Positions 11,903 through 20,933 of a DNA stretch of 64,000 nt are shown piece after piece. The notes under the pieces were generated by a model. The model was not told the DNA's origin and searched no databases. It saw only the letters and a list, made by a program, of their open reading frames with translations. Position numbers and translations under genes: made by a program. Each line of letters starts with the position of its first letter. Position 1 is the stretch's first letter. Source of the stretch: Rhizobacter sp. Root1221 (GTDB taxonomy: Bacteria; Pseudomonadota; Gammaproteobacteria; Burkholderiales; Burkholderiaceae_C); NCBI RefSeq assembly GCF_001425785.1, contig NZ_LMDI01000021.1, positions 1 through 64,000 on the forward strand, written 5' to 3'.

Positions 11903-12337
11903 ATGCGCCTTCTCTTCACCGCATCCACTGTCGCGATCTTGGTGGGCTGTGCTACGGCCCCCACTGGACCGGATGGTAGCGAATTGACGCTCGTCGACGC
12001 TGGACTCCCGCCTAAGGGCGCTCTCGAGCTGGTCAAGGCACAGCTTGAGACTCGCTTGAAGGATCCGGAATCAGCGCGTGTCAAACTGGTTGGCAACCCT
12101 CGGCCCGTTGTCTTCGCCAAGACGTCATTTCATCCCGGCGGCGCCGGGTGGGAAATCTGTGCGAGCGTGAACGCCAAGAACAGTTTCGGTGCGTACACCG
12201 GCTACAAGAACGTCTTCCTCCTGTGGAACAGCGGGTGGACGGTGATGTACATCGACGGCGACGTTGGCAGCGCATACTGCAACGAGAACAACAACTTCCG
12301 GCTGCTCAAAGGTGACCGGCAGATCGTTGCCGAATAG
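11903..12337 (+). CDS. Putative lipoprotein of unknown function
   Basis: A 144-residue protein with a lipoprotein signal: MRLLFTASTVAILVGCATA, lipobox VGC with Cys16. After the lipobox come a helical stretch (ELVKAQLETRLKDPESARVK) and an Asn/Trp/Tyr-rich beta region (SVNAKNSFGAYTGYKNVFLL). The first part resembles the short conserved block of bacterial lipoproteins in which LKDPESA precedes a beta-sandwich, but I cannot assign a function. It is divergent from the HNH-type gene with about 70 bases between starts. Confidence 0.7.
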   Translation: MRLLFTASTVAILVGCATAPTGPDGSELTLVDAGLPPKGALELVKAQLETRLKDPESARVKLVGNPRPVVFAKTSFHPGGAGWEICASVNAKNSFGAYTGYKNVFLLWNSGWTVMYIDGDVGSAYCNENNNFRLLKGDRQIVAE

Positions 12338-12457
12338 GCAAATCGCACGACGTCTGTGATCGACGATCGACCTAAGCAACTACGGTGGGACCCAACCCTT
12401 CATTCCTGAAGTCCAGGCGTTCATGCGCGCCTTGGACCATGATGGCTTCGATGTACA

Positions 12458-12640
12458 GTGACGGCGCCAGGCGAAAGCGAGTCCCAGACCGCGGATCCGC
12501 TCACACGCAAGAGGCTTGTCGATGCGCGCCTCAAGCAGGGGGAGTTCCGTACGGCACTGCTTGAAGCCTTCCACAGAAAGTGCGCTGTCACAGGGCTGCC
12601 GGTGACTCAGATGCTGATTGCCTCTCACATCGTCGGCTTC
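12458..12640 (+). pseudogene. Truncated HNH restriction endonuclease remnant
   Basis: From a GTG at 12458 the frame encodes LVDARLKQGEFRTALLEAFH followed by RKCAVTGLPVTQMLIASHI. This is the N-terminal half of the HNH motif of restriction-type nucleases (R-x-GQ-x-FR then CAVTG then ASHI). After ASHI (about 12631) similarity stops and the rest of the frame overlaps the 3' end of the opposite-strand gene, so the catalytic half is missing. The GTG overlaps the stop of a preceding reading frame (about 12366-12461, ending ALDHDGFDVQ), which looks like the tail of an upstream partner gene. Both therefore appear to be debris of a once coupled pair. Confidence 0.65.
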
Positions 12641-12663
12641 GAGCCTCTCCTCCGGGCACCACA

Positions 12664-14547
12664 CTATGCGAGTGCAGATCGCGCGATGTGCGCAGGACGC
12701 AGCCAAGACTGTTCACCAAGTCGGGTGAACCTCTCCATGAGTTCGCAGTGCTCCGCGAGAGATGCACATGCATCGCCGCGAGGCAGCTCGTACGCAAGTC
12801 CGATGAGTTGTTCGAGCAGCCATGATCTACTTGCCTGCGCGTCCCTATACGCAGCTGCGGCGGTGCAGAGCGTTGCCCAGGCACCATGCGCGAGTGACCA
12901 CGTTGAAATCTGTGCAGCGCCCTCCCGAACCTTTCGCGCAAGCGCGTTGGCCATGCCGTCCGACCCTTGCGCAACAGCGACCAACGCAGCCATACGAAGG
13001 GTCGTGAAGTCGTCGGCGGTTTGGCAGACCTTCAATGAACCGATCGCGTCGCCGAGGGTTCTGGTTTTCTGATCCTCAAACTTGATCAGGCGGGCCAGAA
13101 GAAGCAATGCATTCCACGTGTTGGCAGACACGCCATTGATCGAGGCATCGGCCATTACCTCATCGATGAGGGTTTCGGCGGCGCTTCTGAACGGAGAGTC
13201 GCTCGACGGATCACTTCGTCCTTGCAAAAGGTCCGGAAGCCCGCTCCAGACGCGCAGCAAATCAGCAGACAACTCCAGCTCGTGCTGGCCCAAGTCAGGA
13301 AGAGGTTCGCCACTCTCGCTCGAATCATCGATTAGGGTACGTGCTAGGCCAACCGCAAACAATTCACCAAGCCGAGCATGCTCCATATTCGGAAGATGGA
13401 GTGGGTCGGTCTGGAGGTCGAACATGTCGATCACGTCTCCGGCCAAAGGAAGCTGTGATTCAAGCCAAGTAGTAAAGCCCTTTGGATCCAGCTGCTCGAA
13501 CGAGACTTGGTCTAGGAGGATGTGCGCGTGAGCCCACGCTGCCAGCCTACGCCAATAGGCTGGGCGGCTCCATGTCTCGGTATCGGTATTCAGGCAATGC
13601 AAAGTCGCGCGGTAAAGGCGCGAGAAAAGCGCCGACTCGGGGCGTCGCCGTTGGTCGGCGCCAGCTCGTCGGACGATCTCCGTGAAAGCGTCCAGTGCCT
13701 CGCGCTCAAAGCGCTGATCCGATCGGCGCGATGTCGCTGCAGCAACAACACCAACTGCCGCCAACGGACTTCCTAGGTTCGGAGTGCGCGTCTTCAGCAA
13801 CTCAAGAAGCACATCATCGGAGAGTGCGCTGATGACACGTGCAACGTCAATCGACGGGCCACTGTACGCCGCCAAGGTACAGCGCCATCCCCATTCGCTG
13901 TCGCGTTCGAGGACCTCGGACAGATGCGGCAGCAAGACTTCACCGAAGTATCGGTCGGCCGTCACGCCATCGCGCGCTGCTCCGACCAGGCACTCGAAGT
14001 AGCCTCGACCAGACGGAATCAAGTCTTTGATCCACACGCTTTGATTCGTCAGGCTCCGACGAACCCTCTGCAGTCGAATGGAGGGGATGTCGTCTAGCTC
14101 GCGATGGAACTGGGCGAACTCGGCGTCAGACAGAGGGCCACGTTCCAACTTCTCATACCAGGCTTGAGCATCTATTGGCCCTGGTCGCAACCCCTCCAGA
14201 ATCGATCTCAGTCCGGATTTCCGTGCCGCTGCGTCCGCGCAGAGAAGAAGTAGATCGCGATAGATGACGAGGGGCCCGTCTTCGGAGCGGAGTGCTACGC
14301 CGTCTTCCCTCTGAGTGAGCTTCCAGCTCGACGCTCCGTTTTCGGTGGCGATGGCCTGCTCTACGCCGAGCACGGCCCCCACTAGCGCCCTTCGCACATC
14401 CTTGTGAAGCAAAAACTCCGTGCCATGGTGACTGCCTCCGTACATCGCCGCCGCCTGAGCAATGTCCGGACGCTCGCAAAGTCTGTCTGCTACGGACTCA
14501 GGCGGCAGCCGTAGGGCCTGTCGCATCGCGATCGTGGTCAATTCCAT
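12664..14547 (-). CDS. 627-residue partner of the TPR-PIN protein, unknown family
   Basis: A cytoplasmic, largely helical protein that I do not recognise. It starts MELTTIAMRQALRLPPESV with AAGAAGG six bases before the ATG. The N-terminal 120 residues contain a basic/His-rich block (YGGSHHGTEFLLHKDVRRAL); the middle has several Trp-containing helices (ETWSRPAYWRRLAAWAHAHI), and the C-terminal third looks like repeated helical hairpins. No nuclease, NTPase, HTH or membrane segment is visible. It overlaps the end of the upstream 1412-residue gene by 50 bases, so the two are almost certainly translated together. It may be a regulator, adaptor or antidote of that protein; this is inference from gene order only. 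Confidence 0.85.
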   Translation of the reverse strand: MELTTIAMRQALRLPPESVADRLCERPDIAQAAAMYGGSHHGTEFLLHKDVRRALVGAVLGVEQAIATENGASSWKLTQREDGVALRSEDGPLVIYRDLLLLCADAAARKSGLRSILEGLRPGPIDAQAWYEKLERGPLSDAEFAQFHRELDDIPSIRLQRVRRSLTNQSVWIKDLIPSGRGYFECLVGAARDGVTADRYFGEVLLPHLSEVLERDSEWGWRCTLAAYSGPSIDVARVISALSDDVLLELLKTRTPNLGSPLAAVGVVAAATSRRSDQRFEREALDAFTEIVRRAGADQRRRPESALFSRLYRATLHCLNTDTETWSRPAYWRRLAAWAHAHILLDQVSFEQLDPKGFTTWLESQLPLAGDVIDMFDLQTDPLHLPNMEHARLGELFAVGLARTLIDDSSESGEPLPDLGQHELELSADLLRVWSGLPDLLQGRSDPSSDSPFRSAAETLIDEVMADASINGVSANTWNALLLLARLIKFEDQKTRTLGDAIGSLKVCQTADDFTTLRMAALVAVAQGSDGMANALARKVREGAAQISTWSLAHGAWATLCTAAAAYRDAQASRSWLLEQLIGLAYELPRGDACASLAEHCELMERFTRLGEQSWLRPAHIARSALA

Positions 14548-17500
14548 TGATTACCTTCTTTGCTTGAACCAGGAACGTATCCGCCATGGCGGATACGGTC
14601 CGATCGATGACGACGGTTTTGGCTGGCTGAAGCGCATCAAGAACCATGCGCTCTGTCCAATCACGCTGAGCATCGCGCCGCTCCTCTGACGAGCTCAATG
14701 GAAGGAGTCCAACGCTCGTTCTAGCAGCCATGATTGAAAGCGCGGCGGTGACATCGCCACGCACTGCTGCGCCGATCTCGCTTGCCGATGGCATCACGTG
14801 GCTGACAAGCCAGCTGCACTTCGCAACCGCATCGGGTATCGGGATGCTTTCGTCCAGCCACAGCGCGCGAATGGTAAGGGCTGCGGTGCGCCACAACGCA
14901 TCCGAGAACACGAAGTCGTCGGGCGACCTGAAGAGTTCGAGCGAACGAAGGCGGGCCAAGTACTCCCTCAGCCCACGGAGATGCGCAGTTTCTTGAACTT
15001 TGCCATCGCTTAATACGTTCGATCGACCCAAGATCGATAGCAGCTGAGCTTCGTCGACGGGAACGAAGTACAAGCACCACGACCGAAGCTTGTGCATGTC
15101 CTCGTAGAAATCAGCAATCGAAATGGTGCCGTCTGCAACGAGCGCATTCAGTAGATCTATGCTGCAGAGCAACGGAACCGTCGAGCCGGACGCATTCTCT
15201 ACATGCGCCGCCCCATTAAGCGCTCGATCATCAATCGCAATTGCGTCCGCCTGCGTCGGGTGCGCGAAGAGATCGTGCAGCGTCGCCGCCTGCGGCCCGA
15301 GCGAGTGGTCCTCGTTTGAACTGTTCGTCTCCTGGAGCTTGAGCTTGCCGCTGGAGAGATGACGACGCAACTCGATTCTCAGATCGTCAATGAACTCTTG
15401 AACTGGCTCCAACGACGCAGAAGAGTCCGTCGTTTGCTTCCATAGTTCTACTGCGTTGGGATGTACCCACACGGCTCGTGCCGCGGTTATCAGTGCCTGA
15501 AGGATATTGGCACGATGCAGCGCCTCGGCCGCTCCGATGTTGAGGAACACTTCACCCGGTGAAGTCGTGCTTGTGGGCGTAGGTGAATCGGCTTGTCTCA
15601 ATGACTGCAGAGCGTCTGCGTACGCACCATCGCTGATGATCCCCATGTGGTGCAACATCCAGGCGATCGACTCGGGTCCGACAACGCGGCTCTGCATTTC
15701 GCCCAGGTCGACGACAACATCCATGTAGGAGTTGACGTCAAAAACCGATCCAAGGTGCACAAACAGTCCATCACGGCTCACGGCGGCAGAAAGGAGTGCC
15801 GCGCCTTCGTCGCCCATCGATGCAGACAGAGGTGTTGGTGGGGGCGGGTCGATGCTCTTCACCGAGCCCATGTTGACCAAACGCAGCAGCGCACGAGCTT
15901 CAGTCACCTTCGACGGCTGGTGAAAGCGGCTCCGTTGGTTCTCCTCCAGAAGCGCGAGGAACAGACCTGACGGAACGACTACACAATCAAGCAGACCGAA
16001 CACCGCGCCCAGGCGGTCTAACCGATGGAGGACGATCAGCGTTGTGATGTCGAACGCGACAAAGCGAATCTGTCCTAGTTGGGCTGGTTGCCTCCTTCCG
16101 CTTCGAAAGGGCACTGGCCGCCTCTTGCGCGCGTCACCCTGCTCAGCATTCTCCATCGGGACGGCTACCAGCATGTGCATCAACGTCGTGTTGAGTGCAG
16201 CCGCGGCGAGGTGGAGCGGAAGGCTACCCGAGCGAAGATCTTCATTCCGCTTAGCCAACGTCTCGTGTTGGGACGCAAGCATCTCCACGGTCTGACGGAA
16301 TGTGAAGGACTGGATCGACGTTGATCTGTCCCGGGCTTGCATCGCACCCTGCAAGAACACGCTGCCCGCTGCCTCACGCCCCAGTCGGACCGAAACCACA
16401 TAAGCGCCCAACAGGATGTCTGGATTGTCCGGGGCCTTCGCCACCGCCTGCCTTAGAAGGTCGACTGCGTGCTCCGTGTCCGACAGACTGACCACGTTGG
16501 CCATCGTCAGCAGCGTTGACGAATGAAACGCAGCCTGGTGCCTGATCGTGCGTTCGGAGATGGATGAAAACCTCGACCAATCACCGGACTGGATTGCCAA
16601 GTTCATGTCCAGAGAAATGACCTCGGGTCCGTCGCTCGTTCGAACCAGGTCGTCGACAATGACTTGAGCTTCAAGACATCGACCGAGCGCGAAGAGGTTC
16701 CAAGCCTCTTCCAACCGGAACGCGTCGTCCTCGTCCGGCAGGTGTACTGACTCAATGAAAGCGCTGATTTCGCGAGGTGGTCTGGATGCTTTCCTCAAGC
16801 AACGCAGGTGATGAATCGCGTTGACAATTCTGGGTTCGCGAGTGAATAGTTGACCCGAAAACTCGACAAGGTCACCCCACCGCTCAGCCCTCGTGAATGC
16901 AACGACGAGGTTGTGTAGGTCTCCGAGTTCGTCGGTCTCCCGAAACAGCTTGAGCGCTTGCTCTGAAGGGTCACTGCCGCGGCGATCGGCCAGCATCAAT
17001 CTGAATCGCCGCAACTCGGCCTCGTCCAGATCGGCACTCAAGTCCGCCAGCAGGTGTTCGGCTTGTTCGAGGTCCCCGATGGCGATATTGGCCGTCAGGC
17101 ATATGTGAACCACTGCCGAGGGAATCATTGCCTTCCTCAGCTCGTTCCACTGAGATCGGGCGAAGAGAAGTAGGTCCTGGTGCGCCCCACTAACTTTGAG
17201 AAGAAGCAGTTTGGCAACGCGTTCGTCAGAGGAAAGTCCACCGGCAACCTCCCGCCGAGCCAGATGCCGGGCGAGAGGCTCCGGGTCGAATTCAACCTCC
17301 GACAAGAAGCAAAGCTCTACCAAGTCGATCGCCTGGAGGGGATCCTTCATTGCAACTTGAATGCGGGTGATCTCTTGGGCCCTCATCGTGGGACTCGAAA
17401 GCCGAAGCGCAGCCAACCAGAGTTCCGCACCCTCAGAGCCTTGCCGGCAATGAAGCCGTCGAAAGTTCTCGGCCGCTTGGGTGAAAAGTTGAAGCGCTTC

Positions 17501-18736
17501 CTCACGAGCGACGGGTGTCCGCGAAGAATCCACAGTTCCGAGGAGCACGAGACGATGGCCCGCATCGAGAACCGCGCGGTGTCGCTCCTTCGGTATGAGC
17601 TCCAGCGCTACCAATACCGCCCTGAGATGGCTGAGGGCCGGCGCCGCTTGATACTGGTCGGTAGAGAGCGCCGTCAAATGCGCGAGCGCTTCTTGGTACC
17701 TTTCCCACCGTGTGAGCGCCTGCGCCGCATTAAACCACCCGGTAGCGGTGAACGCGCGAATTCCGAGCGACCTCACTCCCTCAAGATACTGCCGGGCGGC
17801 AGCTTCGCGCTTGTTGTTGAGAAGCAGGGCAAAAAGAATCGTGCGCGACTCTGCCGTGCCTAGTGTGTCCAAGGCGCCCAGGGCCTGATCTAACTTGCCA
17901 GTTGCCGCATCCAAGAATGCGCGAGGGATGGTCTCCACATCGTGGCCGAGTTCTTCGAGCTGACGCAGCGCAGCTTGAGCCTCGTCGACTTTTCCATGAG
18001 CCGCGTAGAGGCGAATCGCCCAGTTCAGTGCCGTGATGCGAGTTCTCGTAGAAGCAAGGCCGAGGCGCTGCTCGTTTGGCAAACCTGTTAGCAAGTCCCC
18101 TAAGGCCTGCAGCGTGGGCTCGCCTACGAGGTGTCGGCGCTCGATGATCTTTGTCAGTTCGCGATCGGCCGTCTCCTCTGACAGCAGCTCGGCAGCTTTG
18201 AGGCGTGACCCTTGATCAATCTTCTCAGTGATCTCGGAGATTCCAGCTTGAAGCATCGCGGCTGTACCGCCGTCCTTGATCTGGCTCACCTGCCCGCTGT
18301 AAATGGCCCCCAGTGCTCGATCAATCACGGGCACTGCATGTCTCGCATCCTCACCGGATACGTTCGAGTAGAGGTCGCAGAGGCGTGAACGGATCTGGGA
18401 ATCCACGTCCATGCCCGCGAGTTGCCGCCTATTCGCTTTTGCTAGTAGTTCCCTTACTTCCTGGATGCTAAGGAACTCTTGCACGTGAGGCCGCCGTAGC
18501 ACCTCGTCCTGGACGAATGGGCCCATTGAACTAGCAACCCGGTTCCCTTTCGGTCCCACCCAGGAAGTCGCTGCGAGACGCTCCACCGTCTCCTCAGCCA
18601 TGCGTTGATGCAGCGGCGACTGCGTGCGGTCTGGAGTTCTAACCGCGCTTCGCTCCGCTCGAACACGCTTGGCGAAGGGGAACACCACCCGGAGGACGGA
18701 CAGGGCAGCTTTTCCCACCATCGCAAGTAACGACAT
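14498..18736 (-). CDS. TPR-like repeat protein with C-terminal PIN-like nuclease domain
   Basis: A 1412-residue protein. The start MSLLAMVGKAAL is chosen because GGGAGGAA ends four bases before that ATG. After a short hydrophobic N-terminus and a basic stretch, about residues 200-800 form helical hairpins with TPR character (HGKVDEAQAALRQLEELGHD, NIAIGDLEQAEHLLADLSAD, DTEHAVDLLRQAVAKAPDNP). Residues of about 888-1230 look like a split PIN domain: the first acidic strand is IRFVAFDITTLIVL (Asp near 896), with a Glu pair in FLALLEENQ, and the late acidic strand is ADAIAIDDRALNG (Asp near 1169-1170) followed by LLCSIDLLNALVADG. A long insertion separates the halves. PIN domains are Mg-dependent RNases. 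A repeat sensor fused to an RNase fits a conflict or abortive-infection protein, but that role is inferred. Confidence 0.85.
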   Translation of the reverse strand: MSLLAMVGKAALSVLRVVFPFAKRVRAERSAVRTPDRTQSPLHQRMAEETVERLAATSWVGPKGNRVASSMGPFVQDEVLRRPHVQEFLSIQEVRELLAKANRRQLAGMDVDSQIRSRLCDLYSNVSGEDARHAVPVIDRALGAIYSGQVSQIKDGGTAAMLQAGISEITEKIDQGSRLKAAELLSEETADRELTKIIERRHLVGEPTLQALGDLLTGLPNEQRLGLASTRTRITALNWAIRLYAAHGKVDEAQAALRQLEELGHDVETIPRAFLDAATGKLDQALGALDTLGTAESRTILFALLLNNKREAAARQYLEGVRSLGIRAFTATGWFNAAQALTRWERYQEALAHLTALSTDQYQAAPALSHLRAVLVALELIPKERHRAVLDAGHRLVLLGTVDSSRTPVAREEALQLFTQAAENFRRLHCRQGSEGAELWLAALRLSSPTMRAQEITRIQVAMKDPLQAIDLVELCFLSEVEFDPEPLARHLARREVAGGLSSDERVAKLLLLKVSGAHQDLLLFARSQWNELRKAMIPSAVVHICLTANIAIGDLEQAEHLLADLSADLDEAELRRFRLMLADRRGSDPSEQALKLFRETDELGDLHNLVVAFTRAERWGDLVEFSGQLFTREPRIVNAIHHLRCLRKASRPPREISAFIESVHLPDEDDAFRLEEAWNLFALGRCLEAQVIVDDLVRTSDGPEVISLDMNLAIQSGDWSRFSSISERTIRHQAAFHSSTLLTMANVVSLSDTEHAVDLLRQAVAKAPDNPDILLGAYVVSVRLGREAAGSVFLQGAMQARDRSTSIQSFTFRQTVEMLASQHETLAKRNEDLRSGSLPLHLAAAALNTTLMHMLVAVPMENAEQGDARKRRPVPFRSGRRQPAQLGQIRFVAFDITTLIVLHRLDRLGAVFGLLDCVVVPSGLFLALLEENQRSRFHQPSKVTEARALLRLVNMGSVKSIDPPPPTPLSASMGDEGAALLSAAVSRDGLFVHLGSVFDVNSYMDVVVDLGEMQSRVVGPESIAWMLHHMGIISDGAYADALQSLRQADSPTPTSTTSPGEVFLNIGAAEALHRANILQALITAARAVWVHPNAVELWKQTTDSSASLEPVQEFIDDLRIELRRHLSSGKLKLQETNSSNEDHSLGPQAATLHDLFAHPTQADAIAIDDRALNGAAHVENASGSTVPLLCSIDLLNALVADGTISIADFYEDMHKLRSWCLYFVPVDEAQLLSILGRSNVLSDGKVQETAHLRGLREYLARLRSLELFRSPDDFVFSDALWRTAALTIRALWLDESIPIPDAVAKCSWLVSHVMPSASEIGAAVRGDVTAALSIMAARTSVGLLPLSSSEERRDAQRDWTERMVLDALQPAKTVVIDRTVSAMADTFLVQAKKVINGIDHDRDATGPTAAA

Positions 18737-19259
18737 CGTTCCTCCCAATTTGTTGAGGGAATGTTACGGGATGGAGCTATGGTGATGTCCCAGATCTGAG
18801 CGATCGAGGCCGGCTTCAGCTCGGTCCACACGGCTTGGTTGAAGAGCAATCGCGCGACACCAACCGCTTGTGACACCCGATGCGGGTTTCGCAACCTTCT
18901 GCTTCTGCGAGAATGTCCAGCGCTATCGGCATCAGGCCTGAGGATGTCCAATGAGTTCGAAGAAGCGTCCGTTAAGGAGCTACGAAAAAAGTTGGACGAG
19001 CGTTGACGCTCCGAGACCATCGATCCACTGAGCTCGAAGTCCTCTCAAATCCGCAGGGCGCCAAGCCGGTTCTTCACGAGCCCAGTCGCGCCGGCATTTC
19101 GCTGCCACGGCGAGCCGCGTCATCACGTTGGTGCCCGCGGCGCCCATGCGCTGGACGACCACCCGGTCACGAACACGCCAGTGATCCGCAGCGGTCACCG
19201 TCCACCACGCGGGCGCCCTGCCCGGTGCCGACCTGCCGGTCGGCGCGTGTCCGGACGGA
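18737..19259. other. Gene-free stretch upstream of the TPR-PIN gene
   Basis: I see no convincing gene in these 523 bases. Short frames exist on both strands, including an 18990-19020 end reading EASVKELRKKLDER on the plus strand, but none has a ribosome-binding site plus recognisable sequence. The left part must contain the promoter of the TPR-PIN gene; no near-consensus promoter is obvious. GC rises back to host level from about 19050 on, so the right border of the accessory region is probably inside this stretch. Confidence 0.5.
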
Positions 19260-19628
19260 TCATCGGCACTGCATGCCTGCCGGCAGCAGGTGCCAGATGA
19301 CAACCACGTCGCGCATGTCGACGACGCCGACCTGATCCAGGTCCGCGTTGCGGAGGACGCCGGCTTCACCCGCGCGCCTCCCGAGCGAAGCCGTCGCAGC
19401 CCACACATCGCTGCACGTCAGCTCGGCGTCGCCGTCCACGTCGCCCGGCACGTACGGCTCGATGTCGTTCGCATACAGCTTGACAGCCTTGCTCTCCTCC
19501 GGACTGCCCGCCTGCATGGCGACGAACCCGCCGACTGATCCTTGCCGCTGACTGATGGCGTTGCCGACGTCCCTGCTCGGCGTGTTGCCGTCCGCCACTT
19601 CCTTCAGGACGTCATGCTTCGTCCCCAT
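19260..19628 (-). CDS. Dockerin-like calcium-binding fragment
   Basis: A 122-residue frame whose C-terminal half has two EF-hand-like segments in dockerin type I arrangement: GDVDGDAELTCSDVW, then 18 residues later NADLDQVGVVDMRDVVVI. It ends LLPAGMQC with the two cysteines positioned as in bacterial secreted proteins that carry this module at their C-terminus. The N-terminal half (VLKEVADGNTPSRD) has no signal peptide and no catalytic domain. It is therefore probably the 3' remnant of a larger secreted enzyme, truncated when the neighbouring DNA arrived. It begins 27 bases after the dctM stop on the same strand. Confidence 0.55.
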   Translation of the reverse strand: MGTKHDVLKEVADGNTPSRDVGNAISQRQGSVGGFVAMQAGSPEESKAVKLYANDIEPYVPGDVDGDAELTCSDVWAATASLGRRAGEAGVLRNADLDQVGVVDMRDVVVIWHLLPAGMQCR

Positions 19629-19655
19629 CGGTTGGAAATGGCCCGGGCCGGGACG

Positions 19656-20933
19656 TCAGTAGAACCAGCGCAGCGGCACCAGCACCGTCTGCGGAAAGAT
19701 GACCATGATGAACATCACCGTCACCTGGGCGACCATGAACGGCAGGACTCCCCGCGTGACCTCGTCCATCTTCATGCGGCCGACGCCGGCCACCACGTTG
19801 AGGATGGTGCCCACCGGCGGCGTGATGAGGCCGATGGAGTTGTTGATGATGAACAGCACGCCGAAGTAGACGGGGTCGATGCCGGCCGCCTTGACCAACG
19901 GCATCAGCACCGGCGTCATGATGAGGATGGTGGGCGTCATGTCCATGGCGGTGCCCACGAGCATCACCAGCAGCATGATGGCGATCAGCAGCAGCGTCGG
20001 GCTGTCGAGCAGCGGGCGAAGGAGGTCCACCATCTGCGCGGGCAGGTCGGCCACCGTGACCAGCCAGGCCGAGACCATGGCCGAAGCCACCAGGAACATC
20101 ACCACCGCCGTGGTACGGGCCGCCGTGACAAAGATGCGCAACAGCGCCCGCAGCTCCAGCTCGCGGTAGACCACCGTGGTGACGAACAACGCGTAGACGG
20201 CGGCAACGACCGCCGCTTCGGTGGGCGTGAACACGCCCATGCGCAGGCCCACCAGGATGAACATCGGCAGCATCAGCGCCCACACCGATTCGCGTGCCGC
20301 GGTCCAGACTTCGGCGCGCGTCTTGCGTTGAGGGGGTGCGAGTGCCTCCTTGCGGCCGACCCACCACCAGGTGAACGCCAGGCCGAGGCCGATCATGATG
20401 CCGGGGAAGATGCCGGCGATGAACAGCTTGCTGATCGACACGTTGGCGGCGACGCCGAAGATGACGAAACCGATGCTCGGCGGAATGATGGGACCGATGA
20501 CGCCCGACGCCGCGATCAGTCCGCCCGACACCTCCTTCTTGTGTCCGGCCTTGATCATCATGGGCAGCAGCAGTGCCGTCAGCGCAGCGGCGTCGGCCAC
20601 GGCCGATCCCGACAACGCCGACAGCAGGCACGCCGCGAGGATCACGACGTAGCCCAGGCCGCCCTTGACGTGACCGATGAGTGCCAGCGCAAAGTTGACG
20701 ATGCGCTGCGACAACCCGCCGACGTTCATGATCTCGCCGGCCAGCATGAAGAAGGGCACGGCCAGCAGCGGGAAACTGTCGGCACCGTTGATGAAGTTCT
20801 GCGCCAGGATCTGCGCGTCGAACAGGTCCAGGTGCCACATGAGCGCCACGCCGCTGGCCAGCAGGGCGTACGCGATGGGAATGCCCAGCGCCATCGCACC
20901 CAGGAGGCTGCCGAGGAAGATGAAGACGGTCAT
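19656..20933 (-). CDS. dctM: TRAP transporter large permease (DctM family)
   Basis: A 425-residue membrane protein with about 12 transmembrane segments that forms the sodium-driven translocation unit of a TRAP transporter for organic acids. The start MTVFIFLGSLLGAMALGIPI is canonical. Family motifs include PFFMLAGEIMN, SGSAVADAAAL, GVIGPIIPPSIGFVIFG and INNSIGLITPPVGTIL. It overlaps the small-permease gene by four bases (ATGA). The longer frame upstream runs antisense-like through dctQ and is rejected. Confidence 0.95.
   Translation of the reverse strand: MTVFIFLGSLLGAMALGIPIAYALLASGVALMWHLDLFDAQILAQNFINGADSFPLLAVPFFMLAGEIMNVGGLSQRIVNFALALIGHVKGGLGYVVILAACLLSALSGSAVADAAALTALLLPMMIKAGHKKEVSGGLIAASGVIGPIIPPSIGFVIFGVAANVSISKLFIAGIFPGIMIGLGLAFTWWWVGRKEALAPPQRKTRAEVWTAARESVWALMLPMFILVGLRMGVFTPTEAAVVAAVYALFVTTVVYRELELRALLRIFVTAARTTAVVMFLVASAMVSAWLVTVADLPAQMVDLLRPLLDSPTLLLIAIMLLVMLVGTAMDMTPTILIMTPVLMPLVKAAGIDPVYFGVLFIINNSIGLITPPVGTILNVVAGVGRMKMDEVTRGVLPFMVAQVTVMFIMVIFPQTVLVPLRWFY

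Noticed and set aside
18454-19408. Minus-strand frames of 188 and 142 codons upstream of the TPR-PIN gene
   Set aside because: They overlap the TPR-PIN start or the dockerin fragment out of frame and have no recognisable domain or start signal.
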